A stretch of DNA of 64,000 nt from contig DLCH01000068.1 of assembly GCA_002480525.1 (NCBI GenBank), forward strand, positions 112,543 to 176,542, given 5' to 3'. The translations under genes and the position numbers were made by a program. The notes beneath the pieces are model-generated. The model worked only from the letters and a program-made list of their open reading frames with translations, had not been told where the DNA came from and did no database searches. Of this stretch, positions 37,834 to 45,902 are shown in pieces. The number at the start of each line of letters is the position of its first letter. Position 1 is the first letter of the stretch. The stretch is from Gammaproteobacteria bacterium UBA7803 (GTDB lineage: Bacteria; Pseudomonadota; Gammaproteobacteria; Pseudomonadales; Azotimanducaceae).

Positions 37834-39350
37834 TGCCGCGGACCGCCAGGCTTCTCGCCGGCCTGCTGCTGGCGCTGCCCGCGCTCGCCGTCGGTGCCGC
37901 CATGCCGGACGACCCCTACGCCACCGGCAGCGGCGCCTGGGGCCAGGCCCACGCCGACCAGTGGGCGCTGGAGCGTCTCCGGGTCTACACGGACATGACG
38001 CCGCCGCCCGGCGAGCCCGTAGTCGTCGCCGTGATCGACACCGGCATCGACTACACCCACGAGGACCTGGCCGCCGAGCGGCTCTGGCACAACCCGGCCG
38101 AGCAGCGCAACCGCCGCGACGACGACGGCAACGGCTACCGCGACGACCTGATCGGCTGGGACTTCGTCGACGACGACCCGAACCCCTTCGACGTCAGCGG
38201 TCACGGCACCCATGTCGCGGGGCTGATCGCCGCCTGCACGGACAACGGCCTGGGCATCGCCGGCGTCGATCCGACCGCCCGCATCATGACCCTGAAGGTC
38301 GCCAACTTCGCCGGCCAGGCGGCCAGCACGGCGGTGGCGGCGGCCATTCACTACGCCGTGGACCACGGCGCCCGCATCATCAACCTGAGCCTGGGCGGTG
38401 AGGTAATCACCGAGCTGGAGCGGGAAGCGGCCCGCCGTGCCGCCGACGCGGGCGTGCTGCTGGTGGTCGCGGCGGGCAACAAGGGACTCGACGCGGGCCG
38501 GTTCGGCTACGCCGGGCTGCCCGGCGCTCTGATCGTCGGGGCCAGCGACCTCGAGGACGGGCGCGCCGGGTTCTCGAACTTCGGAGCGGACGTGGACCTG
38601 CTGGCGCCGGGCGTCGACGTACTGTCGCTGCGCGCCCGGGACACCGACTTCATCGGCCTGTCCGGCGCGCCTGACTACCCGGCGGGCGGGGCCACCGTCG
38701 GTGAGGACGCCGGCTACTACCGGGCGTCCGGAACCTCCTTCGCGGCGGCCCTGGTCAGCGGCCTGGCTTCCCGGGTGCTGGCGGTGCGCCCGGACTACCG
38801 GGCCGACGACCTGCGACGGGTGCTGCTGGCCGGCGCCGTGGACCTCGACGCCCCGGGCACCGATCAGACCACGGGCCACGGCCGGGCGGACCTGATCGGG
38901 GCGCTGGGCGCGGACCCGAAGGACTACGTGGAGGCACGGCTGACCGGCGTGGACCTGTCCCTGGACGGCCAGCAGGTCTGGCTCGCCTTCACCGGCACGG
39001 CCGCCGGCGACGCCTTCGCCGCCGCCCGGCTGGAAGTGCGCCCCGATCCCGAGGCCGTGCCCGAGGGACCGCCCGAGGACCGTCGCCTCAGCCGCCGGGA
39101 GCGGCGCGAGATCGAGGAGCGCCTGGCGGCCCTGCGTGCCTGGCAGCCGCTCGGCGAACCCCTGGCGGAACCCGCCAGCGACGCCGTTCTCGCCCGGCGC
39201 AGCCTCGACGACCTGCTGGCCATGGCCGACGGCATCACCGCCTGGGAGGTACGGCTGGTCGTCGACACGGCAGACGGAGCGAGCCGCGAGTCACGTCTGC
39301 GGATGGCCCTGCCGCCACCGCCGGCACCCCCGGAGACCGGCGATGAGTAG
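37830..39350 (+). CDS. Subtilisin-like serine protease (S8), secreted
   Basis: 506 aa. Signal peptide MMPRTARLLAGLLLALPALAVGAA. Catalytic triad: Asp in VVVAVIDTGIDYTHEDL, His in SGHGTHVAGLIA, Ser in ASGTSFAAALVSGLAS; oxyanion Asn in VVAAGNKG. There is no obvious propeptide between signal and catalytic domain. The C-terminal ~130 residues form a separate charged region (RRERREIEERLAALR). ATG overlaps the anti-sigma stop. It is exported and may act on the anti-sigma factor or neighbouring proteins. Confidence 0.92.
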   Translation: MMPRTARLLAGLLLALPALAVGAAMPDDPYATGSGAWGQAHADQWALERLRVYTDMTPPPGEPVVVAVIDTGIDYTHEDLAAERLWHNPAEQRNRRDDDGNGYRDDLIGWDFVDDDPNPFDVSGHGTHVAGLIAACTDNGLGIAGVDPTARIMTLKVANFAGQAASTAVAAAIHYAVDHGARIINLSLGGEVITELEREAARRAADAGVLLVVAAGNKGLDAGRFGYAGLPGALIVGASDLEDGRAGFSNFGADVDLLAPGVDVLSLRARDTDFIGLSGAPDYPAGGATVGEDAGYYRASGTSFAAALVSGLASRVLAVRPDYRADDLRRVLLAGAVDLDAPGTDQTTGHGRADLIGALGADPKDYVEARLTGVDLSLDGQQVWLAFTGTAAGDAFAAARLEVRPDPEAVPEGPPEDRRLSRRERREIEERLAALRAWQPLGEPLAEPASDAVLARRSLDDLLAMADGITAWEVRLVVDTADGASRESRLRMALPPPPAPPETGDE

Positions 39351-41355
39351 GCGCACCCTGTTCACCACCCTGGCCGTTCTGGCCGCCGCCGGCCCGGTTT
39401 CCGCCGGCGCGCCCGGCGACTGGCAGGCGCCGTTCAGCCTGGACCTGCCCGCGCCGCCGCGTCAGGTGAGCCTCGCGGCCGGCCTCGACCCGGCCCGGTG
39501 GGCCGGTGAGGCCGGGCTCGACGGCTTCCGGCTGCTGTACCGCGGACCCGGCGGCAGCATCCTGCAGGCGCCGATGACGGACGCCGACTGGCAGGCCTTC
39601 CAGGCGGAACGCTGCGCCGCCCCCGGCGTCCGCTGCGAAACCGCCGCCTGCCGGGGCATCCAGTTCCGCGGCAGCGTGGACCCCGGCGCCCATGGCGGGC
39701 CGGACGGGGTGACCGCGCGGCTGGTGCGAAGCGAGCCCGAACTCGACCCGCTGGACGGTGACGGCGAAGGCGACGCCGCCATGTGCCGGCGGCCGGTCGC
39801 CCTCGCCGGGCCCGACCGCGCGGCGGGTTCCAGCCTCGATCTCACGCTGGACATCGACGGCCGGTCAGGCTCCCGGGCATCCAGCGCCACCGCGGTGGAC
39901 GCCGCCGACGCCGCCCCCGGCGCCGAGCCACCGGCCGTGGACGCTTCCGCGGCCGGCCCGGACGGAGCCCCTTCGCCGGAAACCTCCGCCGCGCCCGCGG
40001 CGGCGCGTTCCTTCGCGTTCACCCTCGAGCGCGGTTTCGACGCCCTGGGCGGCGCGAGCCTGGCCGGCGAACGGCTGCCCGACGACACCAGCGACTGGTC
40101 GCTGATGGTCAACGCCGGCTGCACCGCGGTGGAAGTGCCCATGGACGCCCTGGAGCCGGCCCGGGTGCCCGGACACGTCACCGCGCTGGTCGACGCGGGC
40201 ACCGCCGCCGCGGTCGCCCTCGCCTTCGGCGTGACCGTCGTCCGCGAGATCGAACTCGACGCCACCGACCAGGCGCTCACGGTATTCGCCGGCGCCGGCG
40301 ACGTCGCTGCCGCGGCGGCGGCGCTGCTGCTCGATCCGCGGGTCAGCGCGGCGCAGCCGGAGTACGTCTACCGGACCACGGCGGACTTTGGCGCCGCCCG
40401 CCCGGATGCCGACGGGCAGACGGACGACGGTCCGGCGCCGGCCGCACCCGCCTACAGCGACCCCTTCGCAGCGCTCAGCTACGGGCCCAGACTGACCGGC
40501 GCGGCCGCGCTGCACAGCCGCGCGCGCGGCACGGGCCAGCTCGTCGCCGTGATCGACACCGGCGTAGACGCCGAGCATCCGGACCTGGCCGGCCGGGTGC
40601 GCGAAACGCTGGACGTCACCGGCGACGGCTGGAGCGCCGACCTCCACGGCACCGCCGTCGCCGGCATCATCGCGGCGACCGCCGACAACGCCGAGGGCAG
40701 CTACGGCGTCGCCCCGGACGTGGCGCTGCTCGCCATCAAGGCCTGCCAGCCCGTCGGCCCCGGCGCGCTGCGCGCCAAATGCCGCACCAGCAGCCTGGTC
40801 AAGGCTCTGGACCTGGCCATGAGCCGGGACGCGGCGGTGATCAATCTGAGTCTGGCGGGGCCGCCGGACGATCTGGTCGCCCGCTACGTGGCCCTGGCGG
40901 CCGGGCAGGACCGGCTGGTGGTCGCCGGCTCCGGCAACAACGGCCCGAACGCGCGCCCCGCCTACCCCGCCGCGCTGCCGGAGGTCGTGGCGGTGACCGC
41001 GGTGGACGCGGCGGAGCGGCGCTACGCGGACGCCAACCTGGGCGAGTACATCGACGTCGCGGCGCCCGGCGTGGACATCATCAGCCCCGCACCCGGCGGC
41101 AGCTATCCGCCCCTGTCCGGCACGTCCATGGCGTCGGCCCACGTCGCCGGCGCCGCCGCGCTGCTGCGCGAGCTCTCTCCGCTGCTCGGCGGCCGGGAGC
41201 TGGCCGCCGTCATCCGCGGCGCGGGCCGGGATCTCGGCGCGCCGGGGCGTGACGCCGAGTTCGGCATCGGGCTGATGGACGCCTGCGCCGCGGCGGCCCG
41301 CGCCACCGCGGACGCGGTGACCTGCGAAGCGCCCGGAGGCAGCCATGGCCCTTGA
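39343..41355 (+). CDS. Second subtilisin-like serine protease (S8) with long N-terminal region
   Basis: 670 aa, signal MSRRTLFTTLAVLAAAGPVSAG. About 330 residues precede the catalytic domain, including an Ala/Pro-rich linker and a propeptide-like module (VTVVREIELDATDQALTVFAG..LLDPRVSAAQPEYVYRT), similar in pattern to the anti-sigma C-terminus. Triad: Asp in LVAVIDTGVDAEHPDL, His in DLHGTAVAGIIA, Ser in LSGTSMASAHVAGAA; oxyanion Asn in GSGNNGPN. Start overlaps the first protease stop by 8 bases. Confidence 0.9.
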   Translation: MSRRTLFTTLAVLAAAGPVSAGAPGDWQAPFSLDLPAPPRQVSLAAGLDPARWAGEAGLDGFRLLYRGPGGSILQAPMTDADWQAFQAERCAAPGVRCETAACRGIQFRGSVDPGAHGGPDGVTARLVRSEPELDPLDGDGEGDAAMCRRPVALAGPDRAAGSSLDLTLDIDGRSGSRASSATAVDAADAAPGAEPPAVDASAAGPDGAPSPETSAAPAAARSFAFTLERGFDALGGASLAGERLPDDTSDWSLMVNAGCTAVEVPMDALEPARVPGHVTALVDAGTAAAVALAFGVTVVREIELDATDQALTVFAGAGDVAAAAAALLLDPRVSAAQPEYVYRTTADFGAARPDADGQTDDGPAPAAPAYSDPFAALSYGPRLTGAAALHSRARGTGQLVAVIDTGVDAEHPDLAGRVRETLDVTGDGWSADLHGTAVAGIIAATADNAEGSYGVAPDVALLAIKACQPVGPGALRAKCRTSSLVKALDLAMSRDAAVINLSLAGPPDDLVARYVALAAGQDRLVVAGSGNNGPNARPAYPAALPEVVAVTAVDAAERRYADANLGEYIDVAAPGVDIISPAPGGSYPPLSGTSMASAHVAGAAALLRELSPLLGGRELAAVIRGAGRDLGAPGRDAEFGIGLMDACAAAARATADAVTCEAPGGSHGP

Positions 41356-42373
41356 TCGACATGCCCTGATGGTGGGACTGCTGGCGGTGGCCGTGGGCCC
41401 TGCCGGGCACGGCGCAGACGCGCCGGCGAGCCCGGCCGGCGCTTTCCCGGCATCGGACAAGGGCGGCTTCCAGTACTCCGAGCCGCCGACCTGGCCCGAG
41501 ATCGAGCTCGACCTCGAACCGATCGAGCGCGAGGTGGCCGAGCAGGCCAGCACCCGCTGCGGCACTCCGCTGGCGGCGGCGCCGCTGGATCTCGGCGACG
41601 CGGACGGCTTCATGCAGAAGATGGTCGGCAAGGCCGCCGGCGCCGCCATCGGCTCCCTGGTGGGCGGCTTCCTCGGCGGCGGCGGCCGCAAGGAGGAACC
41701 CGAGCTGTACAAGGATCCGATCCGCCGCCGCGACAAGGCCCGCATCGATCATCCGGACGGCGACGCCCGGCTGCGGATCGGCGGGCGCATGTACGAGGAC
41801 GGCATGCTGGTCAGCGCCCGGGTCGACCGCGCCCGGGGCAAAGGCACCTTCCACACCATGTTCCTCGAGAAACCCGACTGCTCCCGCATCTGGCCGGAGC
41901 AGTATCTCGGCTACGGCCTGTGGGGGAGCTGGAGCCTGTCCGTATCGGTCACCAAGACCACCAGCAGCTATCGCAACGGCGAGCTGGTCGACCGCAGCGT
42001 GGAGCGTTCGAACTGGTCGAGGTCCGGGGAGTTCGACGCCTCCCGGGGATTTTCCCTGTGGGACGAGGTCGCCGACGACGACCAGCTCAAGCTGATCCTC
42101 GACCCCGACCAGGCCTTCCTGGCGAACCTCCGCCGCGAGATCGGCACCCCCGCGTGGCAGGAGATGGGGTTCGGCGAGCCCACCCAGGGCATCCGCGATG
42201 CCGGCGCCCTGTTCCGGGTGACGCCGGCGGACATCACCCCGGGCACCATCGCCGTGGTGCACATCACCCACGTCGACGACGGCAGGTACCGCACCCTCGG
42301 GTTTCCGCTCACGATCCAGTTCGAGGAGGAAGGCAGGCTGGCGTTCACCCTCATGAACCCGGACGCACCCTGA
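41345..42373 (+). CDS. Secreted protein of unknown function, last gene of the sigma/protease operon
   Basis: 342 aa, N-terminal hydrophobic signal (LMVGLLAVAVGPAGHGA). The middle has a glycine-zipper-like helix GKAAGAAIGSLVGGFLGGGG near residue 95. The remainder is beta-rich (ARLRIGGRMYEDGMLVSARVDR ... GTIAVVHITHVDDG). No family recognised. It overlaps the second protease by 11 bases, so it belongs to the operon and may be substrate, chaperone or envelope partner of the proteases. Confidence 0.72.
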   Translation: MALDRHALMVGLLAVAVGPAGHGADAPASPAGAFPASDKGGFQYSEPPTWPEIELDLEPIEREVAEQASTRCGTPLAAAPLDLGDADGFMQKMVGKAAGAAIGSLVGGFLGGGGRKEEPELYKDPIRRRDKARIDHPDGDARLRIGGRMYEDGMLVSARVDRARGKGTFHTMFLEKPDCSRIWPEQYLGYGLWGSWSLSVSVTKTTSSYRNGELVDRSVERSNWSRSGEFDASRGFSLWDEVADDDQLKLILDPDQAFLANLRREIGTPAWQEMGFGEPTQGIRDAGALFRVTPADITPGTIAVVHITHVDDGRYRTLGFPLTIQFEEEGRLAFTLMNPDAP

Positions 42374-42435
42374 GGTTTCACGCGCGGCCCACGGCGGCCG
42401 CGTCAACCTGATCCGAACCGGCTCCGGAGTCTGCC

Positions 42436-42822
42436 ATGCTCGTCGCGCCGTTCTACGCCGCCGCCATGGCTGTCTTCTACGTTCTGCTCAGCATCCGCAC
42501 CCTGCGGGTGCGGCGCCGGCTGCGCATCGCCATCGGCGACGGCGGCAGCGACGAGATGCTGCGGGCCATGCGCACCCACGCGAACTTCGCCGAATACGTG
42601 CCCTTCGCCCTGCTGCTGATCGTGCTGGCGGAGCTGCAGGGCGCGGGTCCGGGCTGGATCCACGCCCTCGGCGCGGCGCTGCTGGCCGGCCGGGCGAGCC
42701 ATGCCTGGGGCGTCAGCCGCAGCCCCGAGGACTATCGATTCCGGGTCACCGGCATGTCGCTGACGTTTCTCACGCTGCTCGGTGCTGCCGCGCTGGCGAT
42801 CGCCGTTCCATTCGTCCGGTGA
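42436..42822 (+). CDS. MAPEG-family membrane protein
   Basis: 128 aa, four membrane helices. The conserved pair RTHANFAEYVPFALLLIVLAEL (N-x-x-E-x-x-P) and GRASHAWGVSR is the MAPEG signature (microsomal glutathione transferase-like). It likely uses glutathione on lipophilic compounds. This is the last chromosomal gene before the ICE boundary. Confidence 0.9.
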   Translation: MLVAPFYAAAMAVFYVLLSIRTLRVRRRLRIAIGDGGSDEMLRAMRTHANFAEYVPFALLLIVLAELQGAGPGWIHALGAALLAGRASHAWGVSRSPEDYRFRVTGMSLTFLTLLGAAALAIAVPFVR

Positions 42823-42857
42823 CCGCGCCGCGATGCCGCGGCGCGCCTCCCCGAAAA

Positions 42858-42865
42858 TTTTTTGT
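42858..42865. other. Candidate attL site of the ICE
   Basis: TTTTTTGT lies 36 bases after the MAPEG stop and 175 bases before the integrase start. From memory, Tn4371 and relatives insert at TTTTTCAT and variants of TTTTTYRT, which this matches. An inverted repeat TCCAGC...GCTGGA (42877-42898) sits just inside. attR is not in the window, so the call cannot be completed. Confidence 0.55.
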
Positions 42866-43039
42866 TTCACGATGACTCCAGCATCGCAATTCGCTGGACT
42901 ACGCCAGGGCTAGATACAGCAGGTTTATCAACCACTTAAGCGAGTTCAACATATGCCGGTGCTTTCCGAAATTTGACCCGGCTTCCCCTCGCGTGGCTCC
43001 CATGCGGCTCTTGGAAACCGGGCTTTCCGAGGAGTCATC

Positions 43040-44239
43040 ATGGCGAAAATCAAGCTCACCAAGTCCGTAGTCGACTCGGCACAACCTCAATCCAAGGCCA
43101 TCGAGCTCCGGGATACCGTGGTGCCCGGCTTCCTATGCAAGATCACCCCTGCTGGCCGCAAGGTATTCATGCTCCAGTACCGCACGAACGCCGGCGAACG
43201 CCGCAAACCCGCCCTGGGGCAGTACGGCGAGCTGACAGTCGATCAGGCACGCACGATGGCTCAGGAGTGGCTGGCCGAGGTGCGCAAGGGCGGCGACCCC
43301 AGCGCGGCCAAGAACGCTGCCCGTAAGGCTCCGACCATGAAGGAGTTTTGCCACACCTTCATGGAGGACTACTCCAGGCAGCGCAATAAGCCCAGCACGC
43401 AGCGAGGCTACCAGGGGGTCATCGACCGCTGCATCATCCCCATCATGGGCCGGATGAAGGTGCAGGACGTGAAGCGCCCGGACGTGGCCGCGTTGATGAA
43501 GAAGCTGGCCTACAAGCCGGCCGAGGCCAACCGCACCTTCGGCGTGCTGCGCAAGATGTTCAATCTGGCCGAAGTATGGGGCCTGCGCCCGGACGGCACG
43601 AATCCATGCCGTCACGTCCCGATGTACCCGCCGGGCAAGGAAACCCGGCTCATCGTGGACGATGAGCTGGTACGGATCTTCCGTCACTTGGAGCATTTGG
43701 AGGCGGAAGGGCTGGAGAATTACGTCATCCCGCTGGCGATCCGCCTGCAATTCGAATTCGCTGCTCGCCGCTCCGAAATCTGCCCGTTGGAATGGGATTG
43801 GGTAGATTTGGAGAAGCGCCGCGTCGTCTGGCCCGACAGCAAGACCGGAGGCGTTTCCAAGCCTATGAGCGAGGAAGCCTATCGGCTGCTTTCGACTGCG
43901 CCGCGCCGGGAGGGTTGCCCCTATGTCCTGCCGTCACCCAATGATCCGACCCGACACCTGACCTTTGGCGAGCACTATGGAGGTTGGAAGCGCGTGCTCA
44001 AGGCTACCGGCGTGCCGCATGTCGGCACGCACGGCATCCGCCACCGCGCCACGACGGACATTGCCAATTCGGGCGTGCCGACCAAGGTGGGGATGAGGCT
44101 GACGGGTCACAAGACCGTGGCGATGTTCATGCACTACGTCCACACCGAGGACAAGCCGGTGCGCGACGCGGCCGAGCTGGTGGCAAGCCGGCGGCTGGCG
44201 ATCACGGGTGCCTCGCGCCCGGCGGAAGCCACTGCATGA
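43040..44239 (+). CDS. int: Tyrosine-type site-specific integrase of the ICE
   Basis: 399 aa. N-terminal DUF4102-like arm-binding region, then SAM-like core-binding region near residues 100-190. Catalytic set: Arg243/244 in AARRSEICPL, Lys near 268, HGIRH (His331-x-x-Arg334), TGHKT (His357) and the nucleophile Tyr366 in FMHYVH. GAGGAG precedes ATG 43040. It recombines attL with attR for excision and integration. First gene inside the element, pointing inward. Confidence 0.92.
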   Translation: MAKIKLTKSVVDSAQPQSKAIELRDTVVPGFLCKITPAGRKVFMLQYRTNAGERRKPALGQYGELTVDQARTMAQEWLAEVRKGGDPSAAKNAARKAPTMKEFCHTFMEDYSRQRNKPSTQRGYQGVIDRCIIPIMGRMKVQDVKRPDVAALMKKLAYKPAEANRTFGVLRKMFNLAEVWGLRPDGTNPCRHVPMYPPGKETRLIVDDELVRIFRHLEHLEAEGLENYVIPLAIRLQFEFAARRSEICPLEWDWVDLEKRRVVWPDSKTGGVSKPMSEEAYRLLSTAPRREGCPYVLPSPNDPTRHLTFGEHYGGWKRVLKATGVPHVGTHGIRHRATTDIANSGVPTKVGMRLTGHKTVAMFMHYVHTEDKPVRDAAELVASRRLAITGASRPAEATA

Positions 44240-44337
44240 GCAGCGGCCAGCACCCCGCCTTGCCTGTTCCGATTGTCGTGTTGGTGTCACGAGAATCGGG
44301 CAGGCCCCCCCTTCCAGGGCGGCTTCACGGCGAAGGT

Positions 44338-44366
44338 TTGAAAAACATGCCCGTTACGGGTATAGT
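44338..44366 (+). promoter_or_regulatory. Promoter with embedded operator for the toxin-antitoxin pair
   Basis: TTGAAA (44338-44343), a 17-base spacer and TATAGT (44361-44366) make a near-ideal sigma-70 promoter. The palindrome CCCGT-T-ACGGG (44350-44360) lies inside the spacer, where a bound antitoxin repressor would block polymerase. GGAGG follows at 44369-44373 and ATG at 44379. Confidence 0.7.
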
Positions 44367-44378
44367 TTGGAGGTCGAC

Positions 44379-44762
44379 ATGACGAGCATCCTCAAGCGCA
44401 GGGACTTCGCGCGGTGGCAGGCGAGTGAGAAGCTGCCCGATGCTGCCTTGTGCAAAGCGGTTCAGGAGATGGAAAACGGTCTGATCGATGCGGACTTGGG
44501 CGGCTCCCTCTACAAGAAGCGGGTGGCTCGCCCCGGTGGCGGTAAGAGCGGCGGCTACCGCACGCTGCTGTCAGCCAGGATAGGTAGCCGCTATGTGTTC
44601 CTGCACGGGTTTTCCAAGAGCGATAAGGCGAACGTCACACAGGACGAGAAGAAGGCACTGCAATTCGCCGGCAAGGTGTTCATGGAACTGTCTGCCGAAG
44701 CCTTGTCGATGGCGTTGCAGTCCGGTCTGTTATTGGAGGTGCATTGTGAGCAAGATCATTGA
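44379..44762 (+). CDS. Type II toxin, RelE/HigB-like
   Basis: 127 aa from ATG 44379 with GGAGG. The core LGGSLYKKRVARPGGGKSGGYRTLL..YVFLHGFSKSDKANVTQDEKKAL matches the RelE-superfamily group that pairs with NadS/HigA-type antitoxins; Lys/Arg residues in YKKRVA and KSGGYR would form the mRNA-cleaving site. Toxin-first order, and a 17-base overlap with the antitoxin, are typical. It stabilises the ICE or acts in phage defence. Confidence 0.85.
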   Translation: MTSILKRRDFARWQASEKLPDAALCKAVQEMENGLIDADLGGSLYKKRVARPGGGKSGGYRTLLSARIGSRYVFLHGFSKSDKANVTQDEKKALQFAGKVFMELSAEALSMALQSGLLLEVHCEQDH

Positions 44763-45048
44763 ATCCCTGCGAGGTGACCTGGCTGCGCTTCATGAAGCGG
44801 GAGCGATCAGCAAGGTGACGATGCGCGAGTTCGACGCGATTTGCCCGCCTCCCGTGCGGGAGTTCGGCGCGGCCGACATCAAACGCCTGCGCGAAACCTT
44901 GAAGTTCAGCCAGCCGGTGTTCGCGCTTCACTTGCACACCACGGCTTCGACCGTGCGAAAGTGGGAGCAAGGCGAGACCCATCCCACAGGACCTGCACTC
45001 AAACTGCTGAACATCATTGCCGATAAGGGCTTGCAGGCCATCATCTGA
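44746..45048 (+). CDS. HTH antitoxin (HigA/NadS-like)
   Basis: 100 aa from GTG 44746 with TTGGAGG just upstream. C-terminal XRE-type helix-turn-helix: IKRLRETLKFSQPVFALHLHTTASTVRKWEQGETHPTGPALKLL. The N-terminal ~45 residues would neutralise the toxin. It probably represses the promoter at 44338-44366. Confidence 0.87.
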   Translation: MSKIIESLRGDLAALHEAGAISKVTMREFDAICPPPVREFGAADIKRLRETLKFSQPVFALHLHTTASTVRKWEQGETHPTGPALKLLNIIADKGLQAII

Positions 45049-45070
45049 TGCCTGACAACGGAGACAGGCA

Positions 45071-45889
45071 GTGGCGACGCGAATTCCTCCTTTCAGCTCA
45101 CAGCATCTTGAAGCCGCTTGCCGCGTGCTCGCCGATACCGAGCGCGGCCTGAGTGGCACACAGATAGAACGCCTGCTGCACGAAATCGAGGTTGCCGACA
45201 CGTCGCCTGGCATGACCAAGTGGAAGCGATTGTTCAATGCGCTGGCCGGCGTACAGAATCAGCACCAGGTCGGTAACCATCTCATCATGTTCATCAATCG
45301 CGCGATGAACCCTGTGAACTACGCCCGCGAACCTGCGACGTTCGCTTGGCGGCGCGACGAACTCAACGTCGTGCTTGCCTTCTCCGGTTTCTACGTGCGC
45401 GAAGATGGCAAGGTCGCGCACGCCGATAAGACCACGACGCTCGATGCCGCGCGGGCCCGAGCGGGGCGACTCAGGGCTGCTCTGGAAAGCCGTGTCGTCC
45501 ACGCGGAAGTGCTGAACTACTGCCGCGCGGAGTTGCTGGACGAAAACTATTTCCATGCCGTGTTCGAGGCAACGAAAGGCGTTGCGGAGCGGATTCGCCT
45601 GCTTTCGGGCCTGAGCGGCGATGGCGCTGAGCTGGTGAACAAGGCATTCTCAGGCCAGCAGCCCGTTCTGGCCTTGGGGCCGCTCACCACAGAGTCCGAG
45701 AAGAGCGAGCAGAAAGGCTTTGCCAATCTTCTGATCGGCCTGTTTGGCGCCGTGCGCAATCCGCTGGCCCATGCACCCAAGACGAATTGGCCCATGTCCG
45801 AACAGGATGCACTGGACATCCTGACGCTGGTATCGCTGATTCACCGCAAGTTGGATGACACCACGAAATTAGCGACCGTATCGCCATAA
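45071..45889 (+). CDS. TIGR02391-type (Ymh/Abi-like) protein with HEPN-like RNxxxH motif
   Basis: 272 aa, GTG 45071 with GGAGACAGG upstream. The C-terminal region ATKGVAERIRLLSGLSGDGAELVNKAFSG ... GLFGAVRNPLAHAPKTNWPMSEQDALDILTLVSLIHRKLD is the TIGR02391 pattern. RNPLAH fits the R-N-x3-H active-site motif of HEPN ribonucleases. It lies in the cargo between a TA pair and nuclease-like genes and could be the RNA-cutting effector of an abortive-infection system; this is inference. Confidence 0.75.
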   Translation: MATRIPPFSSQHLEAACRVLADTERGLSGTQIERLLHEIEVADTSPGMTKWKRLFNALAGVQNQHQVGNHLIMFINRAMNPVNYAREPATFAWRRDELNVVLAFSGFYVREDGKVAHADKTTTLDAARARAGRLRAALESRVVHAEVLNYCRAELLDENYFHAVFEATKGVAERIRLLSGLSGDGAELVNKAFSGQQPVLALGPLTTESEKSEQKGFANLLIGLFGAVRNPLAHAPKTNWPMSEQDALDILTLVSLIHRKLDDTTKLATVSP

Positions 45890-45902
45890 GGGAAGGCCAA
45901 GA

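Noticed and set aside
43040..44239. Integration of the element into a tRNA gene
   Set aside because: No tRNA lies near 42.8-43.0 kb (the only tRNA is at 4992-5068). A short T-rich target fits better.
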